From Streptomyces sp. DHE7-1 (GTDB taxonomy: Bacteria; Actinomycetota; Actinomycetes; Streptomycetales; Streptomycetaceae): DNA of 64,000 bases. The position numbers and the translations under genes were made by a program. Location: the NCBI GenBank assembly GCA_016432725.1, contig JACJDG010000003.1:1860001-1924000 (forward strand), given 5' to 3'. The first letter of the stretch is position 1; every line of letters starts with the position of its first letter. The notes beneath the pieces are model-generated. The model had not been told where the DNA came from. It worked only from the letters and a program-made list of their open reading frames with translations, and did no database searches. Positions 45,937 to 55,945 of the stretch are shown piece after piece.

Positions 45937-46926
45937 TCAGTTGTGGCTGTGCAGGATGTCGTTCAGGCCGCCCCAGACCGCGTTGTTCGGGCGGGCCTCG
46001 ACCGCGCCGGTGACCGAGTTGCGGCGGAAGAGGATGTTGGAGGCGCCGTTGAGTTCGCGGGCCTTGACGATCTGGCCGTCGGGCATGGTGACGCGGGTGC
46101 CCGCGGTGACGTACAGGCCGGCCTCCACCACGCACTCGTCGCCGAGCGCGATGCCGACGCCCGCCTCGGCGCCGATCAGGCAGCGCTCGCCGATGGCGAT
46201 GATCACGTTGCCGCCGCCGGACAGCGTACCCATGGTGGACGCGCCGCCGCCGATGTCCGAGCCGTCGCCGACCACGACGCCCGCGGAGATGCGGCCCTCG
46301 ACCATGGAGGTGCCGAGCGTGCCGGCGTTGAAGTTGACGAAGCCCTCGTGCATCACCGTGGTGCCCTCGGAGAGGTGGGCGCCCAGGCGGACCCGGTCGG
46401 CGTCGGCGATGCGCACGCCCTTCGGGGCGACGTAGTCCGTCATGCGCGGGAACTTGTCGATCGAGGTGACCTGGAGGTGCAGGCCCTCGGCGCGGGCGTT
46501 CAGCCGCACCTTCTCGATGTCGTCCACGGCGACCGGGCCGAGCGAGGTCCAGGCGACGTTGGCGAGGTGCCCGAAGATGCCGTCCAGGCTCTGGCCGTGC
46601 GGCTTGACCAGGCGGTGCGAGAGCAGGTGCAGGCGCAGGTAGACGTCGTGGGCGTCGATCGGCTTCTCGTCCAGCGAGGCGATGACCGTACGGACCGCGA
46701 CCACCTCGACGCCCCGGCGGGCGTCCCGGCCGGTCGCCGCGGTCGCACCGGCGCCGAGCAGCTCCGCGGCCCGCTCGGCGGACAGCCGCTCGGTACCGGC
46801 CGGGCCGGGGTCCGCGACCAGCTCGGGGGCCGGGAACCAGGTGTCGAGAACGGTGCCGTCGGAGGCGATGGTGGCGAGGCCGGCGGCCACGGCACCGGTG
46901 GTGCGGGAAGCAGTCGTGTCGGTCAT
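45937..46926 (-). CDS. dapD: 2,3,4,5-tetrahydropyridine-2,6-dicarboxylate N-succinyltransferase (DapD)
   Basis: An actinobacterial-type DapD of 329 residues. It succinylates tetrahydrodipicolinate in diaminopimelate/lysine synthesis and forms a trimer by left-handed beta-helix. The helix is visible as hexapeptide-rich sequence ([60 protein letters not shown]). The N-terminal globular part begins [20 protein letters not shown]. The frame is intact and the length normal. It complements the dapA at 42940; the intervening ComB and DUF2975 genes are unrelated. Confidence 0.93.
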   Translation of the reverse strand: MTDTTASRTTGAVAAGLATIASDGTVLDTWFPAPELVADPGPAGTERLSAERAAELLGAGATAATGRDARRGVEVVAVRTVIASLDEKPIDAHDVYLRLHLLSHRLVKPHGQSLDGIFGHLANVAWTSLGPVAVDDIEKVRLNARAEGLHLQVTSIDKFPRMTDYVAPKGVRIADADRVRLGAHLSEGTTVMHEGFVNFNAGTLGTSMVEGRISAGVVVGDGSDIGGGASTMGTLSGGGNVIIAIGERCLIGAEAGVGIALGDECVVEAGLYVTAGTRVTMPDGQIVKARELNGASNILFRRNSVTGAVEARPNNAVWGGLNDILHSHN

Positions 46927-46990
46927 GTGGGAAAACCTAACGTGGGCGGGGGTGCCGGAGCGAACCGTGTCTCACGTGCCGGGCGCCGCC

Positions 46991-47526
46991 TCAGCGGATC
47001 AGCCGGGCCAGCGCGCCGCGCGCGTACTCCTCGTCGTAGGAACCGCCGGTGAGCAGGACCTGGAGGCAGATGCCGTCCATCAGCGCGAGCAGCGCCCGGG
47101 CCGTCTCCGGATCGGTGCGCCCGGCCAGCCGCGCGGCCGTCCGGCGCGTCCAGCGTGCGGCGACGGGACGCAGGGCGGGGCGTCTGAGCGCGGCGAGGTA
47201 CAGCTCGTACTCCAGCTCCGCCCCGGCCGGTCGCCGCCCAGCCAGTCGCCGAGGACGCGGGCCAGGCCCGCCGCGAGGTCGGCGTCCGGGTCCGCGAGGA
47301 TCCCGTCGGCTTCGAGCACGCCGCCGAACCCCTCGCTTGCCTGCTCCAGAGCGGCCACCAGCAGGTCGTCCAGGGTGGCGAAGTGGTACGTCGTGGAGCC
47401 GAGCGGGACGTCCGCGGCGGCGGCCACCGAGCGGTGGCTGAGCCCGTCGATGCCCTTCTCGCCCACGACGTGGAGCGCCGCGTCGATGATCCGCTGCCGC
47501 CGGCCGGGGTCGTGACGGCGGGGCAT
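46991..47526 (-). CDS. TetR-family repressor of the SMR efflux gene, frameshifted
   Basis: A TetR protein of about 178 residues. The N-terminus RQRIIDAALHVVGEKGIDGL then SVAAAADVPLGSTTYHFATL is the HTH. The C-terminus with ELEYELYLAALRRPALRPV and LLALMDGICLQVLLTGGS is the ligand domain of the multidrug type. The frame breaks at CCCC 47221-47224; one added G (minus strand) gives RPGAELEYEL. ATG 47526 overlaps the SMR stop by 1 nt (TGATG). The 20-bp palindrome at 47845 is its likely operator. Confidence 0.87.
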
Positions 47527-47846
47527 CAGTGCGCTCCACCCAGGTTCAGGACCACCACTCCCCCGATGATCAGGAGTATCCCGGCCACCTTGGCGGTGCT
47601 CAGCCCCTCCCCGAACAGCGTCAGGCCGATGACGGCGATCGTCGCCGTCCCGGCGCCCGACCAGATCGCGTACGCCGTGCCGATGGACACGGTCCGCAGG
47701 GTGTGGGCGAGCAGCGTGAAGGCCACGACGTAGCCCAGGGCCGTCACGAGGGAGGGCACGAGCCTGCTGAAGCCCTCGCTGTACTTCATCGCCGTCGTCG
47801 CGACGACCTCGGCGGCGATGGCGCCGGCGAGCCACAGGTATCCCAT
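47526..47846 (-). CDS. Small multidrug resistance (SMR) efflux protein
   Basis: A 106-residue EmrE/QacE-type proton-coupled exporter with four membrane helices. It starts MGYLWLAGAIAAEVVATTAM, in which the conserved Glu of helix 1 (E14) binds substrate and proton. Family residues GTAYAIWSGAGT and GIILLIIGG-like endings are present. It is co-transcribed with its TetR regulator. The palindrome overlapping the start at 47845-47864 suggests the classical TetR-SMR circuit. Substrate cations are not predictable. Confidence 0.9.
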   Translation of the reverse strand: MGYLWLAGAIAAEVVATTAMKYSEGFSRLVPSLVTALGYVVAFTLLAHTLRTVSIGTAYAIWSGAGTATIAVIGLTLFGEGLSTAKVAGILLIIGGVVVLNLGGAH

Positions 47847-47864
47847 GTGTACGAGCGTACACAT
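47845..47864. promoter_or_regulatory. 20-bp palindrome, candidate TetR operator at SMR start
   Basis: Perfect 9-bp arms ATGTGTACG / CGTACACAT with a 2-bp centre cover the start codon of the SMR gene and the DNA just upstream. An alternative ATG at 47864 lies at its edge. Its position and length suit a TetR dimer pair. Confidence 0.7.
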
Positions 47865-47895
47865 CGGTGCGCCGGCGGATCGTGCGCATACGGAA

Positions 47896-47922
47896 GGGGC
47901 CGCGGCACACGGCCGCGGCCCC
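47896..47922 (-). terminator. Hairpin terminator of the suf operon
   Basis: An 11-bp stem GGGGCCGCGGC / GCCGCGGCCCC with a 5-nt loop, 18 nt past the last suf gene stop. It also separates this operon from the SMR gene start on the same strand. Confidence 0.7.
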
Positions 47923-47939
47923 CTTCGCGAGGCGCTGTG

Positions 47940-48272
47940 TCAGACGTTGAACCCGAGCGCCCGAAGCTGCTCGCGGCCATCGTCCGTGATCTTGTCGGGG
48001 CCCCACGGCGGCATCCAGACCCAGTTGATGCGCAACTCGTTGACCAGGCCGTCCGTGGCGGACTTGGCCTGGTCCTCGATGACGTCCGTCAGCGGGCAGG
48101 CCGCGGACGTCAGGGTCATGTCGACGGTCGCGATGTTCGCGTCGTCGACGTGGATGCCGTAGATCAGGCCGAGGTTGACGACGTCGATGCCCAGCTCGGG
48201 GTCGACGACGTCCATCAGGGCCTCGCGAAGCTCCTCCTCAGAGGCGGGCTTCATCTCCACGGTGTCGCTCAT
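47940..48272 (-). CDS. SufT/DUF59 Fe-S cluster assembly factor
   Basis: A 110-residue MIP18/PaaD-like DUF59 protein: LREALMDVVDPELGIDVVNL then GLIYGIHVDDANI, with TSAACPLTDVIEDQAK containing the conserved reactive Cys. In actinobacteria this gene ends the suf operon and matures Fe-S proteins. ATG 48272 overlaps sufU by ATGA. The frame is intact. Confidence 0.9.
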   Translation of the reverse strand: MSDTVEMKPASEEELREALMDVVDPELGIDVVNLGLIYGIHVDDANIATVDMTLTSAACPLTDVIEDQAKSATDGLVNELRINWVWMPPWGPDKITDDGREQLRALGFNV

Positions 48273-48736
48273 GCGGTCTTCCTTTCGGCGTCGGCGCCGT
48301 CCAGCGCCTGGGCCGTCGCGTCCTTCCACGCCATCCAGCTCAGGAGGGCGCACTTGACCCGGGCGGGGTACTTGGAGACGCCGGCGAACGCGACCGCGTC
48401 CTCCAGCACCTCCTCCATGGCGTCGTCCGGCTCGATCCTGCCCTTGGACTGCATCAGCTCCAGGAAGGTCTCCTGGATCTTCTGCGCGTCGGCCAGGTCC
48501 TTGCCGACCAGCAGCTCGTTCAGCACGGAGGCGGAGGCCTGGCTGATGGAACAGCCCTGGCCCTCGTAACTGACGTCCTCGATCGTCGTGCCGTCGTACT
48601 TCACTCGGAGGGTGATCTCGTCGCCGCACGTCGGGTTCACGTGGTGCACCTCGGCGTCGCCATCCCGCAAGCCCCGCCCGTGCGGGTTCTTGTAGTGGTC
48701 CAGGATGACTTCCTGGTACATCGAGTCCAGCTTCAT
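48269..48736 (-). CDS. sufU: SufU zinc-dependent sulfurtransferase
   Basis: A 155-residue SufU. The three Zn/sulfur Cys sit in HHVNPTCGDEI, YEGQGCSISQASASV and ARVKCALLSWMAWK, with the nearby Asp. It accepts persulfide sulfur from SufS and passes it to the SufBCD scaffold. The SufU-specific insertion (about 18 residues before the third Cys) is present, so it is not an IscU. It starts at ATG 48736, 17 nt after sufS ends. Confidence 0.92.
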   Translation of the reverse strand: MKLDSMYQEVILDHYKNPHGRGLRDGDAEVHHVNPTCGDEITLRVKYDGTTIEDVSYEGQGCSISQASASVLNELLVGKDLADAQKIQETFLELMQSKGRIEPDDAMEEVLEDAVAFAGVSKYPARVKCALLSWMAWKDATAQALDGADAERKTA

Positions 48737-48753
48737 GCGATCGCTCGTCCCTG

Positions 48754-50006
48754 TCAGCCGAAGAAGTTCCGTACGTGCTCCAGGCCGTCGACCAGAGCGT
48801 CGATCTCCGCCGGCGTGGAGTACAGATAGAACGACGCGCGCGTGGTCGCGGGAATTCCGTAGCGCAGGCAGACGGGTCGCGCGCAGTGGTGACCCACGCG
48901 GACCGCGATGCCCTGCTCGTCGAGGACCTGGCCCACGTCGTGCGGGTGGATGTCGCCCAGCGTGAACGAGATCGCGGCCCCTCGGTCCTCGGCCGTGGTC
49001 GGGCCGATGATCCGCAGGTCCGGCACCTCGGCGAGCCGCTTCACCGCGTACTCGGTGAGCGCGTGCTCGTGCGCGAGGATCTTGTCCATGCCGATGGAGT
49101 TCAGGTAGTCGATCGCCGCGCCGAGACCGACCGCCTGGGCGATCGGCGGCGTGCCCGCCTCGAACTTGTGCGGAGCCGGGGCGTAGGTCGAGGAGTGCAT
49201 CGACACCGTCTCGATCATCTCGCCGCCGCCGAGGAACGGGGGGAGGTCCTCCAGCAGCTCCTGGCGGCCCCACAGCACGCCGATGCCGGTCGGGGCGCAC
49301 ATCTTGTGGCCGGTGAAGGCCACGAAGTCGGCCTGGAGGGCCTGGACGTCCAGCGGCATGTGCGGCGCCGCCTGCGAGGCGTCGACGCACACCAGCGCGC
49401 CGACCTCCTGCGCGCGGCGGACTATCGCCTCGACCGGGTTGACCGTGCCCAGGATGTTGGACACCAGCACGAAGGAGACGATCTTCGTCTTCTCGGTGAT
49501 GACCTCGTTGATGTTGGACAGGTCGAGCCGGCCGTCGTCGGTGAGGCCGAACCACTTCAGCTTCGCGCCCGTGCGCTGCGCCAGCAGCTGCCACGGCACG
49601 ATGTTGGAGTGGTGCTCCATCTCCGTGATGACGATCTCGGTCTCGTGGTCCACGCGGTAGGGCTCGTCGGCCCAGCCCAGCATGTTGGCCACGAGGTTCA
49701 GCGACTCGGAGGCGTTCTTGGTGAAGATCACCTCGTCGCGGCTGGGCGCGTTGATGAACTCGGCGACCTTGTCGCGCGCGCCCTCGTACAGCGCCGTGGC
49801 CTCCTCGGCGAGCACATGCACACCGCGGTGGACGTTGGCGTTGTAGCGCTCGTAGTACTCACTGAGGGCGTCCAGCACCTGGCGCGGCTTCTGCGAGGTC
49901 GCCGCGTTGTCCAGGTACACGAGCTTCCGGCCGTCGTGGACCTGACGGTCCAGGATCGGGAAGTCCTTGCGGATCGCCTCGGTGTCGAGGAGGCCCGGCA
50001 GCTGCG

Positions 50007-50010
<4 letters not shown>
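48754..50010 (-). CDS. sufS: SufS cysteine desulfurase
   Basis: A 418-residue group II cysteine desulfurase. YLDNAATSQKPRQVLDALSE and NVHRGVHVLAEEATALYEGA are typical. The PLP-binding Lys is in FTGHKMCAPTGIGVLWG, and the catalytic Cys is in VGHHCARPVC with the short group II loop. It releases sulfur from cysteine as persulfide for SufU. ATG 50010 overlaps the sufC stop by ATGA. The frame is intact. Confidence 0.95.
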
Positions 50011-50771
<761 letters not shown>

Positions 50772-50778
50772 GGGTGCC

Positions 50779-51099
50779 TCAGGACTCCTGGGTGAGGGAG
50801 ACGAGAACGTCGTCCCCTTCGATCTTTACGGGGTATACGGGGACGGGGCGCGTCGCGGGGAGGCCGGACGGCTTGCCGGTGCGCAGGTCGAAGGCGGAGC
50901 CGTGCAGCCAGCACTCGATCTGGCAGTCCTCCACCTCGCCCTCGGAGAGGGAGACGTTCGCGTGCGAGCAGATGTCGTGGATGGCGAACACCTCGCCCTC
51001 GGTCTTCACGACCGAGACCGGCGTGCCGTCGAGTTCCACCCGCTTCGGGGTGTCCTCCTCCAGCTCGCTCAGCCCACAGGCGCGTACGAAGGACGTCAT
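50779..51099 (-). CDS. Rieske-type [2Fe-2S] ferredoxin of the suf operon
   Basis: A 106-residue Rieske protein. The cluster motif is split: CSHANVSL (Cys-x-His) and CWLHGSAFD (Cys-x2-His), spaced 17 residues apart. It resembles the NirD/dioxygenase-type ferredoxins. Within suf operons of actinobacteria it is a constant passenger and may supply electrons for assembly; its role is not proven. ATG 51099 overlaps the sufD stop. Confidence 0.92.
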   Translation of the reverse strand: MTSFVRACGLSELEEDTPKRVELDGTPVSVVKTEGEVFAIHDICSHANVSLSEGEVEDCQIECWLHGSAFDLRTGKPSGLPATRPVPVYPVKIEGDDVLVSLTQES

Positions 51100-52278
51100 G
51101 CGACCGAGGCCTCCAGCTCCTCCTCGATCTTGGCGAGCAGGCGCTCCTCGATGTCGGCGACACCGATCTGCTGGACCAGCTCGGCGAAGAAGCCGCGCAC
51201 CACCAGGCGGCGGGCGTCCTGCTCGGGGATGCCGCGGGCCATCAGGTAGAAGAGCTGCTCGTCGTCGAAGCGGCCGGTGGCCGAGGCGTGGCCGGCGCCG
51301 ACGATCTCGCCGGTCTCGATCTCCAGGTTCGGCACCGAGTCGACGCGCGCGCCGTCCGTGAGGACGAGGTTGCGGTTCATCTCGTAGGTGTCCGTGCCCT
51401 CGGCGGCGGCCTCGATGAGCACGTCGCCGATCCAGACCGCGTGCGCGTCGTCGCCCTGGAGCGCGCCCTTGTAGACGACGTTGGACTTGCAGTGCGGGGT
51501 GTTGTGGGTGACCAGCAGGCGGTGCTCCTGGTGCTGCCCGGCGTCGGTGAAGTACAGGCCGAACAGCTCGGCCTCGCCGCCGGGACCGGCGTACTCCACG
51601 CGGGGGTGCAGCCGGACCACGTCGCCGCCGAAGGTGACGACCACGGACTTGAAGGAGGCGTCCCGGCCGATCAGCGCGTTGTGCTGGGCGACGTGCACGG
51701 CCTTCTCGTCCCAGTCCTGGACGGAGACGACGGTCAGCTTGGCGCCGTCGCCCAGGACGTAGTCGACGTTCGCGGCGAGCACCGCGTCACCGGTGTGGTC
51801 GATGACCACGACGGCCTCGGCGAAGGCGCCCAGCTCGATGACCTGGTGGCCGAAGGCGACCCCGCCCTCGCCGTGCACGGCGATGCGGATCGGCTCGCTG
51901 AGCACCGTCTCCTTGGGAACGGTGACCACGCCGGCCTGCTCGAACGCCGAGTACGCCTGGGCGGCGACGCGGTCCACCGGGGTACCGGCGCGGCCGATCC
52001 GCGCGTCGTCGCGGCCGACGGTCTCGACGGTCACGCCCTCGGGGCCTCGACGGCGACCTTCACGCCCGCGCCGGTCGCGACGGCGGTGCCGTCGTGCAGG
52101 CCGCGCAGGCGCTCCAGCGGCGTGAACCGCCATTCCTCCTCGCGGCCGTGCGGGACCGGGAAGTCCGCCACGTCGAAGGACGGGGCACGCTCATGCGCGT
52201 GGCGACGGTCGACTCGGCGGCCACCGCGATCTGGCCCGCGGTGGTCGAGCCCACGGGGATGTTCTGAGCCTCAGCCAT
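51096..52278 (-). CDS. sufD: SufD scaffold subunit, two frameshifts
   Basis: The SufD partner of SufB/SufC, about 394 residues once repaired. The N-terminus is MAEAQNIPVGSTTAGQIAVA. After TRMSVP the frame shifts at GGGG 52182-52185; restored, it continues PSFDVADFPVPHGREEEWRF. A second shift at GGGG 52041-52044 leads into EAPEGVTVETVGRDDARIG. The C-terminal beta-helix part and closing residues LLAKIEEELEASVA are normal. Both breaks are a missing G/C in a G4 run, and the gene is expected to be essential, so a sequence error is by far the simplest reading. There is a 56-nt gap to sufB. Confidence 0.9.
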
Positions 52279-52334
52279 GGCTGTCGGTCTGCTCGCTTTC
52301 TTACGTGAGTGGCTTGACGGGAGCGGCGGTGGCG

Positions 52335-53756
52335 TCAGCCGACCGCGCCCTCCATCTGGAGCTCGATCAGCCGGTTGAGCTCGAGGGCGTACTCCATGGG
52401 GAGTTCCTTGGCGATCGGCTCGACGAAGCCGCGCACGATCATCGCCATCGCCTCGAACTCGGACAGACCGCGGCTCATCAGGTAGAAGAGCTGGTCCTCG
52501 GAGACCTTGGAGACGGTCGCCTCGTGGCCCATGGAGACGTCGTCCTCGCGGACGTCCACGTAGGGGTACGTGTCGGAGCGGGAGATGGTGTCGACCAGCA
52601 GCGCGTCGCAGAGCACGTTGGACTTGGAGCCCGCGGCGCCCTCGCCGATCTCGACCAGGCCGCGGTACGAGGTGCGGCCGCCGCCGCGCGCCACCGACTT
52701 GGAGACGATGTTGGACGAGGTGTTCGGCGCCATGTGGACCATCTTGGAACCGGCGTCCTGGTGCTGGCCCTCGCCCGCGAAGGCGATGGACAGGGTCTCG
52801 CCCTTGGCGTGCTCGCCCATCAGGTAGACGGCCGGGTACTTCATCGTCACCTTGGAGCCGATGTTGCCGTCGATCCACTCCATGGTCGCGCCCTCGTAGG
52901 CGACGGCGCGCTTGGTGACCAGGTTGTAGACGTTGTTCGACCAGTTCTGGATGGTCGTGTAGCGGCAGCGGGCGTTCTTCTTGACGATGATCTCGACGAC
53001 CGCGCTGTGCAGCGAGTCCGACTTGTAGATCGGGGCGGTGCAGCCCTCGACGTAGTGCACGTAGGCACCCTCGTCGACGATGATCAGGGTCCGCTCGAAC
53101 TGGCCCATGTTCTCCGTGTTGATACGGAAGTAGGCCTGGAGCGGGATCTCGACGTGCACGCCCTTCGGCACGTAGATGAAGGAGCCGCCGGACCACACCG
53201 CGGAGTTCAGCGACGCGAACTTGTTGTCGCCGACCGGGATGACCGTGCCGAAGTACTCCTTGAAGAGCTCCGGGTGCTCCTTCAGCGCGGTGTCGGTGTC
53301 GAGGAAGATGACGCCCTGCTCCTCCAGGTCCTCACGGATCTGGTGGTAGACGACCTCGGACTCGTACTGGGCCGCGACACCGGCCACGAGGCGCTGCTTC
53401 TCCGCCTCGGGGATGCCGAGCTTGTCGTACGTGTTCTTGATGTCCTCGGGCAGGTCCTCCCAGGACTCCGCCTGCTTCTCGGTGGAGCGCACGAAGTACT
53501 TGATGTTGTCGAAGTCGATCCCCGACAGGTCCGAGCCCCAGTTCGGCATGGGCTTCTTCTCGAAGAGCCTGAGGCCCTTGAGACGGAGCTTCGTCATCCA
53601 CTCCGGCTCGGACTTCTTCGCGGAGATGTCCCGGACGACGTCCTCGTTGATGCCGCGCTTCGCGGAGGCGCCGGCAGTGTCGGAGTCGGCCCAGCCGTAT
53701 TCGTACTTACCCAGACCCTCGAGTTCGGGGTGGGCAGTCTCCGTGGGGAGAGTCAT
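52335..53756 (-). CDS. sufB: SufB scaffold subunit
   Basis: A 473-residue SufB. Typical sequences are [58 protein letters not shown] and [15 protein letters not shown]; the conserved Cys-Thr-Ala (C254-like) and Glu/His of the SufB cluster site are visible. It forms the SufBC2D scaffold on which [4Fe-4S] clusters are built. It is the first structural gene after sufR, with a 4-nt ATGA overlap. The frame is intact. Confidence 0.95.
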   Translation of the reverse strand: MTLPTETAHPELEGLGKYEYGWADSDTAGASAKRGINEDVVRDISAKKSEPEWMTKLRLKGLRLFEKKPMPNWGSDLSGIDFDNIKYFVRSTEKQAESWEDLPEDIKNTYDKLGIPEAEKQRLVAGVAAQYESEVVYHQIREDLEEQGVIFLDTDTALKEHPELFKEYFGTVIPVGDNKFASLNSAVWSGGSFIYVPKGVHVEIPLQAYFRINTENMGQFERTLIIVDEGAYVHYVEGCTAPIYKSDSLHSAVVEIIVKKNARCRYTTIQNWSNNVYNLVTKRAVAYEGATMEWIDGNIGSKVTMKYPAVYLMGEHAKGETLSIAFAGEGQHQDAGSKMVHMAPNTSSNIVSKSVARGGGRTSYRGLVEIGEGAAGSKSNVLCDALLVDTISRSDTYPYVDVREDDVSMGHEATVSKVSEDQLFYLMSRGLSEFEAMAMIVRGFVEPIAKELPMEYALELNRLIELQMEGAVG

Positions 53757-54514
53757 GCGGGGTTCCTCCCGGCCGTGCTAGCAGATGCTTGGTGGCTCTG
53801 GTGATCGGACTTCGAAATCTTGGGGATGAACGTCGTGCAGACGCCGTCGCCGTGCGCGATCGTCGCCAGCCGCTGCACATGGGTACCCAGGAGCTCGGCG
53901 AAGATCTCCGTCTCCGCCTCGCACAGCTGCGGGTACTGCTCCGCCACGTGGGCGACCGGGCAGTGGTGCTGGCAGAGCTGCTCACCCTGCTGCGGGAGGG
54001 GCGCGCTGCGCGCCGCAGCAGCGTACCCGTCCGCGCTGAGGGCCTTGGCCAGTGCCTCGGCGCGCAGCTCGGGGCCGACGCTCTCGATCGCCTCGCGGTA
54101 GGCCCTCGCCTGCGCGGCGAACCGGGCCCGGGCGAAGGCGGCGACCGCCTCGGGGCCGCCCTCCCGGTCGGCGATCCAGCGGAGCGCGTCCACGGCCAGC
54201 TTGTCGTACGACTGGTCGAAGGCGTCGCGGCCGCAGTCGGTGAGCGCGAACACCTTGGCGGGACGGCCGCGCGTCCGCGCGCCGTACACCCGCTGCTCAC
54301 GGGCCTCGACCACGTCGTCGGCGACGAGCGCGTCCAGGTGGCGCCGCACCGCGGCCTGGGTCAGGCCCAGCCGCCCGGCCAGCTCGGCGACGGTCGACGG
54401 GCCGTGGTCCAGGATGGACCGCGCGACCCGGTTGCGCGTCGAGCGCTCCCCGGTCGCGAGCTCCTCCTGGGGGGTCCCCACCGGGGTCTCCCGAGCCTCG
54501 CCGACGTTTTTCAC
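53753..54514 (-). CDS. sufR: SufR Fe-S-sensing repressor of the suf operon
   Basis: A 253-residue regulator (GTG 54514; an upstream TTG at 54550 would add 12 residues). The N-terminal winged helix is [20 protein letters not shown] then [19 protein letters not shown], ending [17 protein letters not shown]. The C-terminus has the cluster-binding Cys set [20 protein letters not shown] bound [4Fe-4S] cluster should let SufR repress sufBDCSU when clusters are plentiful. It heads the operon and overlaps sufB by ATGA. An iron-box-like site lies 73-86 bp upstream. Confidence 0.93.
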   Translation of the reverse strand: MKNVGEARETPVGTPQEELATGERSTRNRVARSILDHGPSTVAELAGRLGLTQAAVRRHLDALVADDVVEAREQRVYGARTRGRPAKVFALTDCGRDAFDQSYDKLAVDALRWIADREGGPEAVAAFARARFAAQARAYREAIESVGPELRAEALAKALSADGYAAAARSAPLPQQGEQLCQHHCPVAHVAEQYPQLCEAETEIFAELLGTHVQRLATIAHGDGVCTTFIPKISKSDHQSHQASASTAGRNPA

Positions 54515-54586
54515 AACGCCATTGTTGCGTAATTCCTCGGAGACTGACAAGCGCCGTCCGGATCACCCGGCGGTGCCCTGCGTCAC

Positions 54587-54600
54587 TTAGGCATACCTAA
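54587..54600. promoter_or_regulatory. Iron-box-like palindrome (IdeR/DmdR) upstream of sufR
   Basis: TTAGG-cata-CCTAA is a perfect dyad. It equals the inner 14 bp of the DtxR/IdeR consensus (TTAGGYTNACCTAA core); the outer 5 bp match poorly. It lies 73 bp upstream of the sufR start, so iron-dependent control of suf in addition to SufR is a reasonable inference. Confidence 0.5.
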
Positions 54601-54794
54601 TCCGACCTGCGGAAACGATCTTCTGATCGATCATCGCGACCGCCCCGGCCAGGCGATTCACCGGCGCCGCACACCCTGGCCGGGGAGGCTCCGGGGCCCT
54701 GTCCGCACCCTGCGACCGGCCCTCCTCCCACCCGGAAGACACGGCCGGGGAGCTGCGCCGACCGGGTGCCGGGCGCGGCGGGACCCTCCTGGCG

Positions 54795-54822
54795 CACCCG
54801 GCCGAGTTCCCTCGGCCGGGTG
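54795..54822. terminator. Hairpin (terminator or attenuator) upstream of the ABC exporter
   Basis: Perfect 12-bp arms (CACCCGGCCGAG / CTCGGCCGGGTG) with a 4-nt loop, about 108 bp before the ATPase start. It could be a leader hairpin. No gene ends into it from the left. Confidence 0.5.
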
Positions 54823-54929
54823 AACGGGGGCGCCGTCGCCACCCGGCGCGTTCGCCGCACCGCCCCGTGCGGAGGACTTGCGGCACCCCCACGCCGGAAC
54901 GCCCGGCGGCGTCCCTAGACTCTGGGTTC

Positions 54930-55852
54930 ATGCGAAGTGAGCCCGTGGTCCAGGTCGAAGCCTTGGTGAAGCGGTACGGCACGAAGACCGCGGTGGACGG
55001 GCTCGACCTGGTGGCCCGGGCGGGCGTGACCGCCGTGCTCGGCCCCAACGGGGCCGGCAAGACGACCACGGTCGAGACCTGCGAGGGGTACCGAAGGCCG
55101 GATTCGGGCACGGTGCGCGTCCTGGGCCTCGACCCGGTACGGCAGTCCGCCGAGCTGCGTCCGCGGATCGGCGTGATGCTCCAGTCCGGCGGCGTGTACT
55201 CCGGCGCCCGGGCCGACGAGATGCTGCGGCACGTCGCGAAGCTGCACGCGCACCCGCTGGACGTGGACGCGCTGACGGAACGCCTCGGGCTCGGCTCCTG
55301 CGGCCGGACCTCCTACCGGCGGCTGTCCGGCGGCCAGCAGCAGCGGCTCGCGCTCGCCATGGCCGTGGTCGGGCGCCCGGAGCTGGTGTTCCTGGACGAG
55401 CCGACCGCCGGCCTCGATCCGCAGGCCCGCCGGGCCACCTGGGACCTGGTGCGGGACCTGAGCGCCGACGGCGTCTCGGTGATCCTCACCACCCACTACA
55501 TGGAAGAGGCCGAGCAGCTCGCCGACGACGTGGCGATCATCGACGGCGGCCGGGTCATCGCCCAGGGCTCCCGGAGGAGCTGTGCCGGGGCGGCGCCGAG
55601 AACACCCTGCGCTTCACCGGCCGCCCCGGTCTCGACGTGGCCTCGCTGCTGAAGGCGCTGCCCGCCGACAGCACGGCCGCCGAGCTGACCCCGGGCGCCT
55701 ACCGGGTCGCCGGCAAGGTGAACCCGCAACTGCTGGCCACGGTCACCTCGTGGTGCGCCCAGCACGGGGTGATGCCGGACCGGATCTCGGTGGAGCGGCA
55801 CACTCTCGAGGACGTCTTTCTGGAGATCACGGGCAAGGAGCTGCGTTCATGA
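54930..55852 (+). CDS. ABC-2 exporter ATPase subunit, frameshifted
   Basis: About 307 residues. Walker A GPNGAGKTTT, signature LSGGQQQRLALA, Walker B LVFLDEPTAGLDPQ and the H-loop TTHYMEEAE are all present. It starts ATG 54930, MRSEPVVQVEALVKRYG. After VIAQG the frame is lost at CCC 55570-55572; one added C gives SPEELCRGGAENTLRF and the C-terminal exporter domain ending LEDVFLEITGKELRS. The stop is overlapped by an ATG that opens only a wrong frame, because of the duplication described at 55820. It is paired with the permease at 55940. The substrate is unknown. Confidence 0.88.
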
Positions 55853-55945
55853 CCGCGTCCCACACGGAGGCCGGCCGGGGGCCCGGGGGTTGCCCCCGGA
55901 AGGACACAGCCTGGAGATCACGGGCAAGGAGCTGCGTTCATGACC
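55820..55945 (+). repeat. 35-bp direct repeat at the ABC ATPase/permease junction
   Basis: A 35-bp sequence at 55820-55854, encoding the end of the ATPase (LEITGKELRS) and an ATGACC, recurs exactly at 55911-55945 just before the permease start. The copies flank a 56-bp insert that includes a C/G-rich hairpin (CCGGGGG and CCCCCGG arms). The second copy supplies the RBS and ATG used by the permease. Confidence 0.9.

Larger units (their letters stand above)
54515..54929. other. 415-bp intergenic region between sufR and the ABC exporter
   Basis: No gene. It contains the iron box (54587-54600), a hairpin (54795-54822) and divergent promoters for the suf operon and the exporter. Confidence 0.6.
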
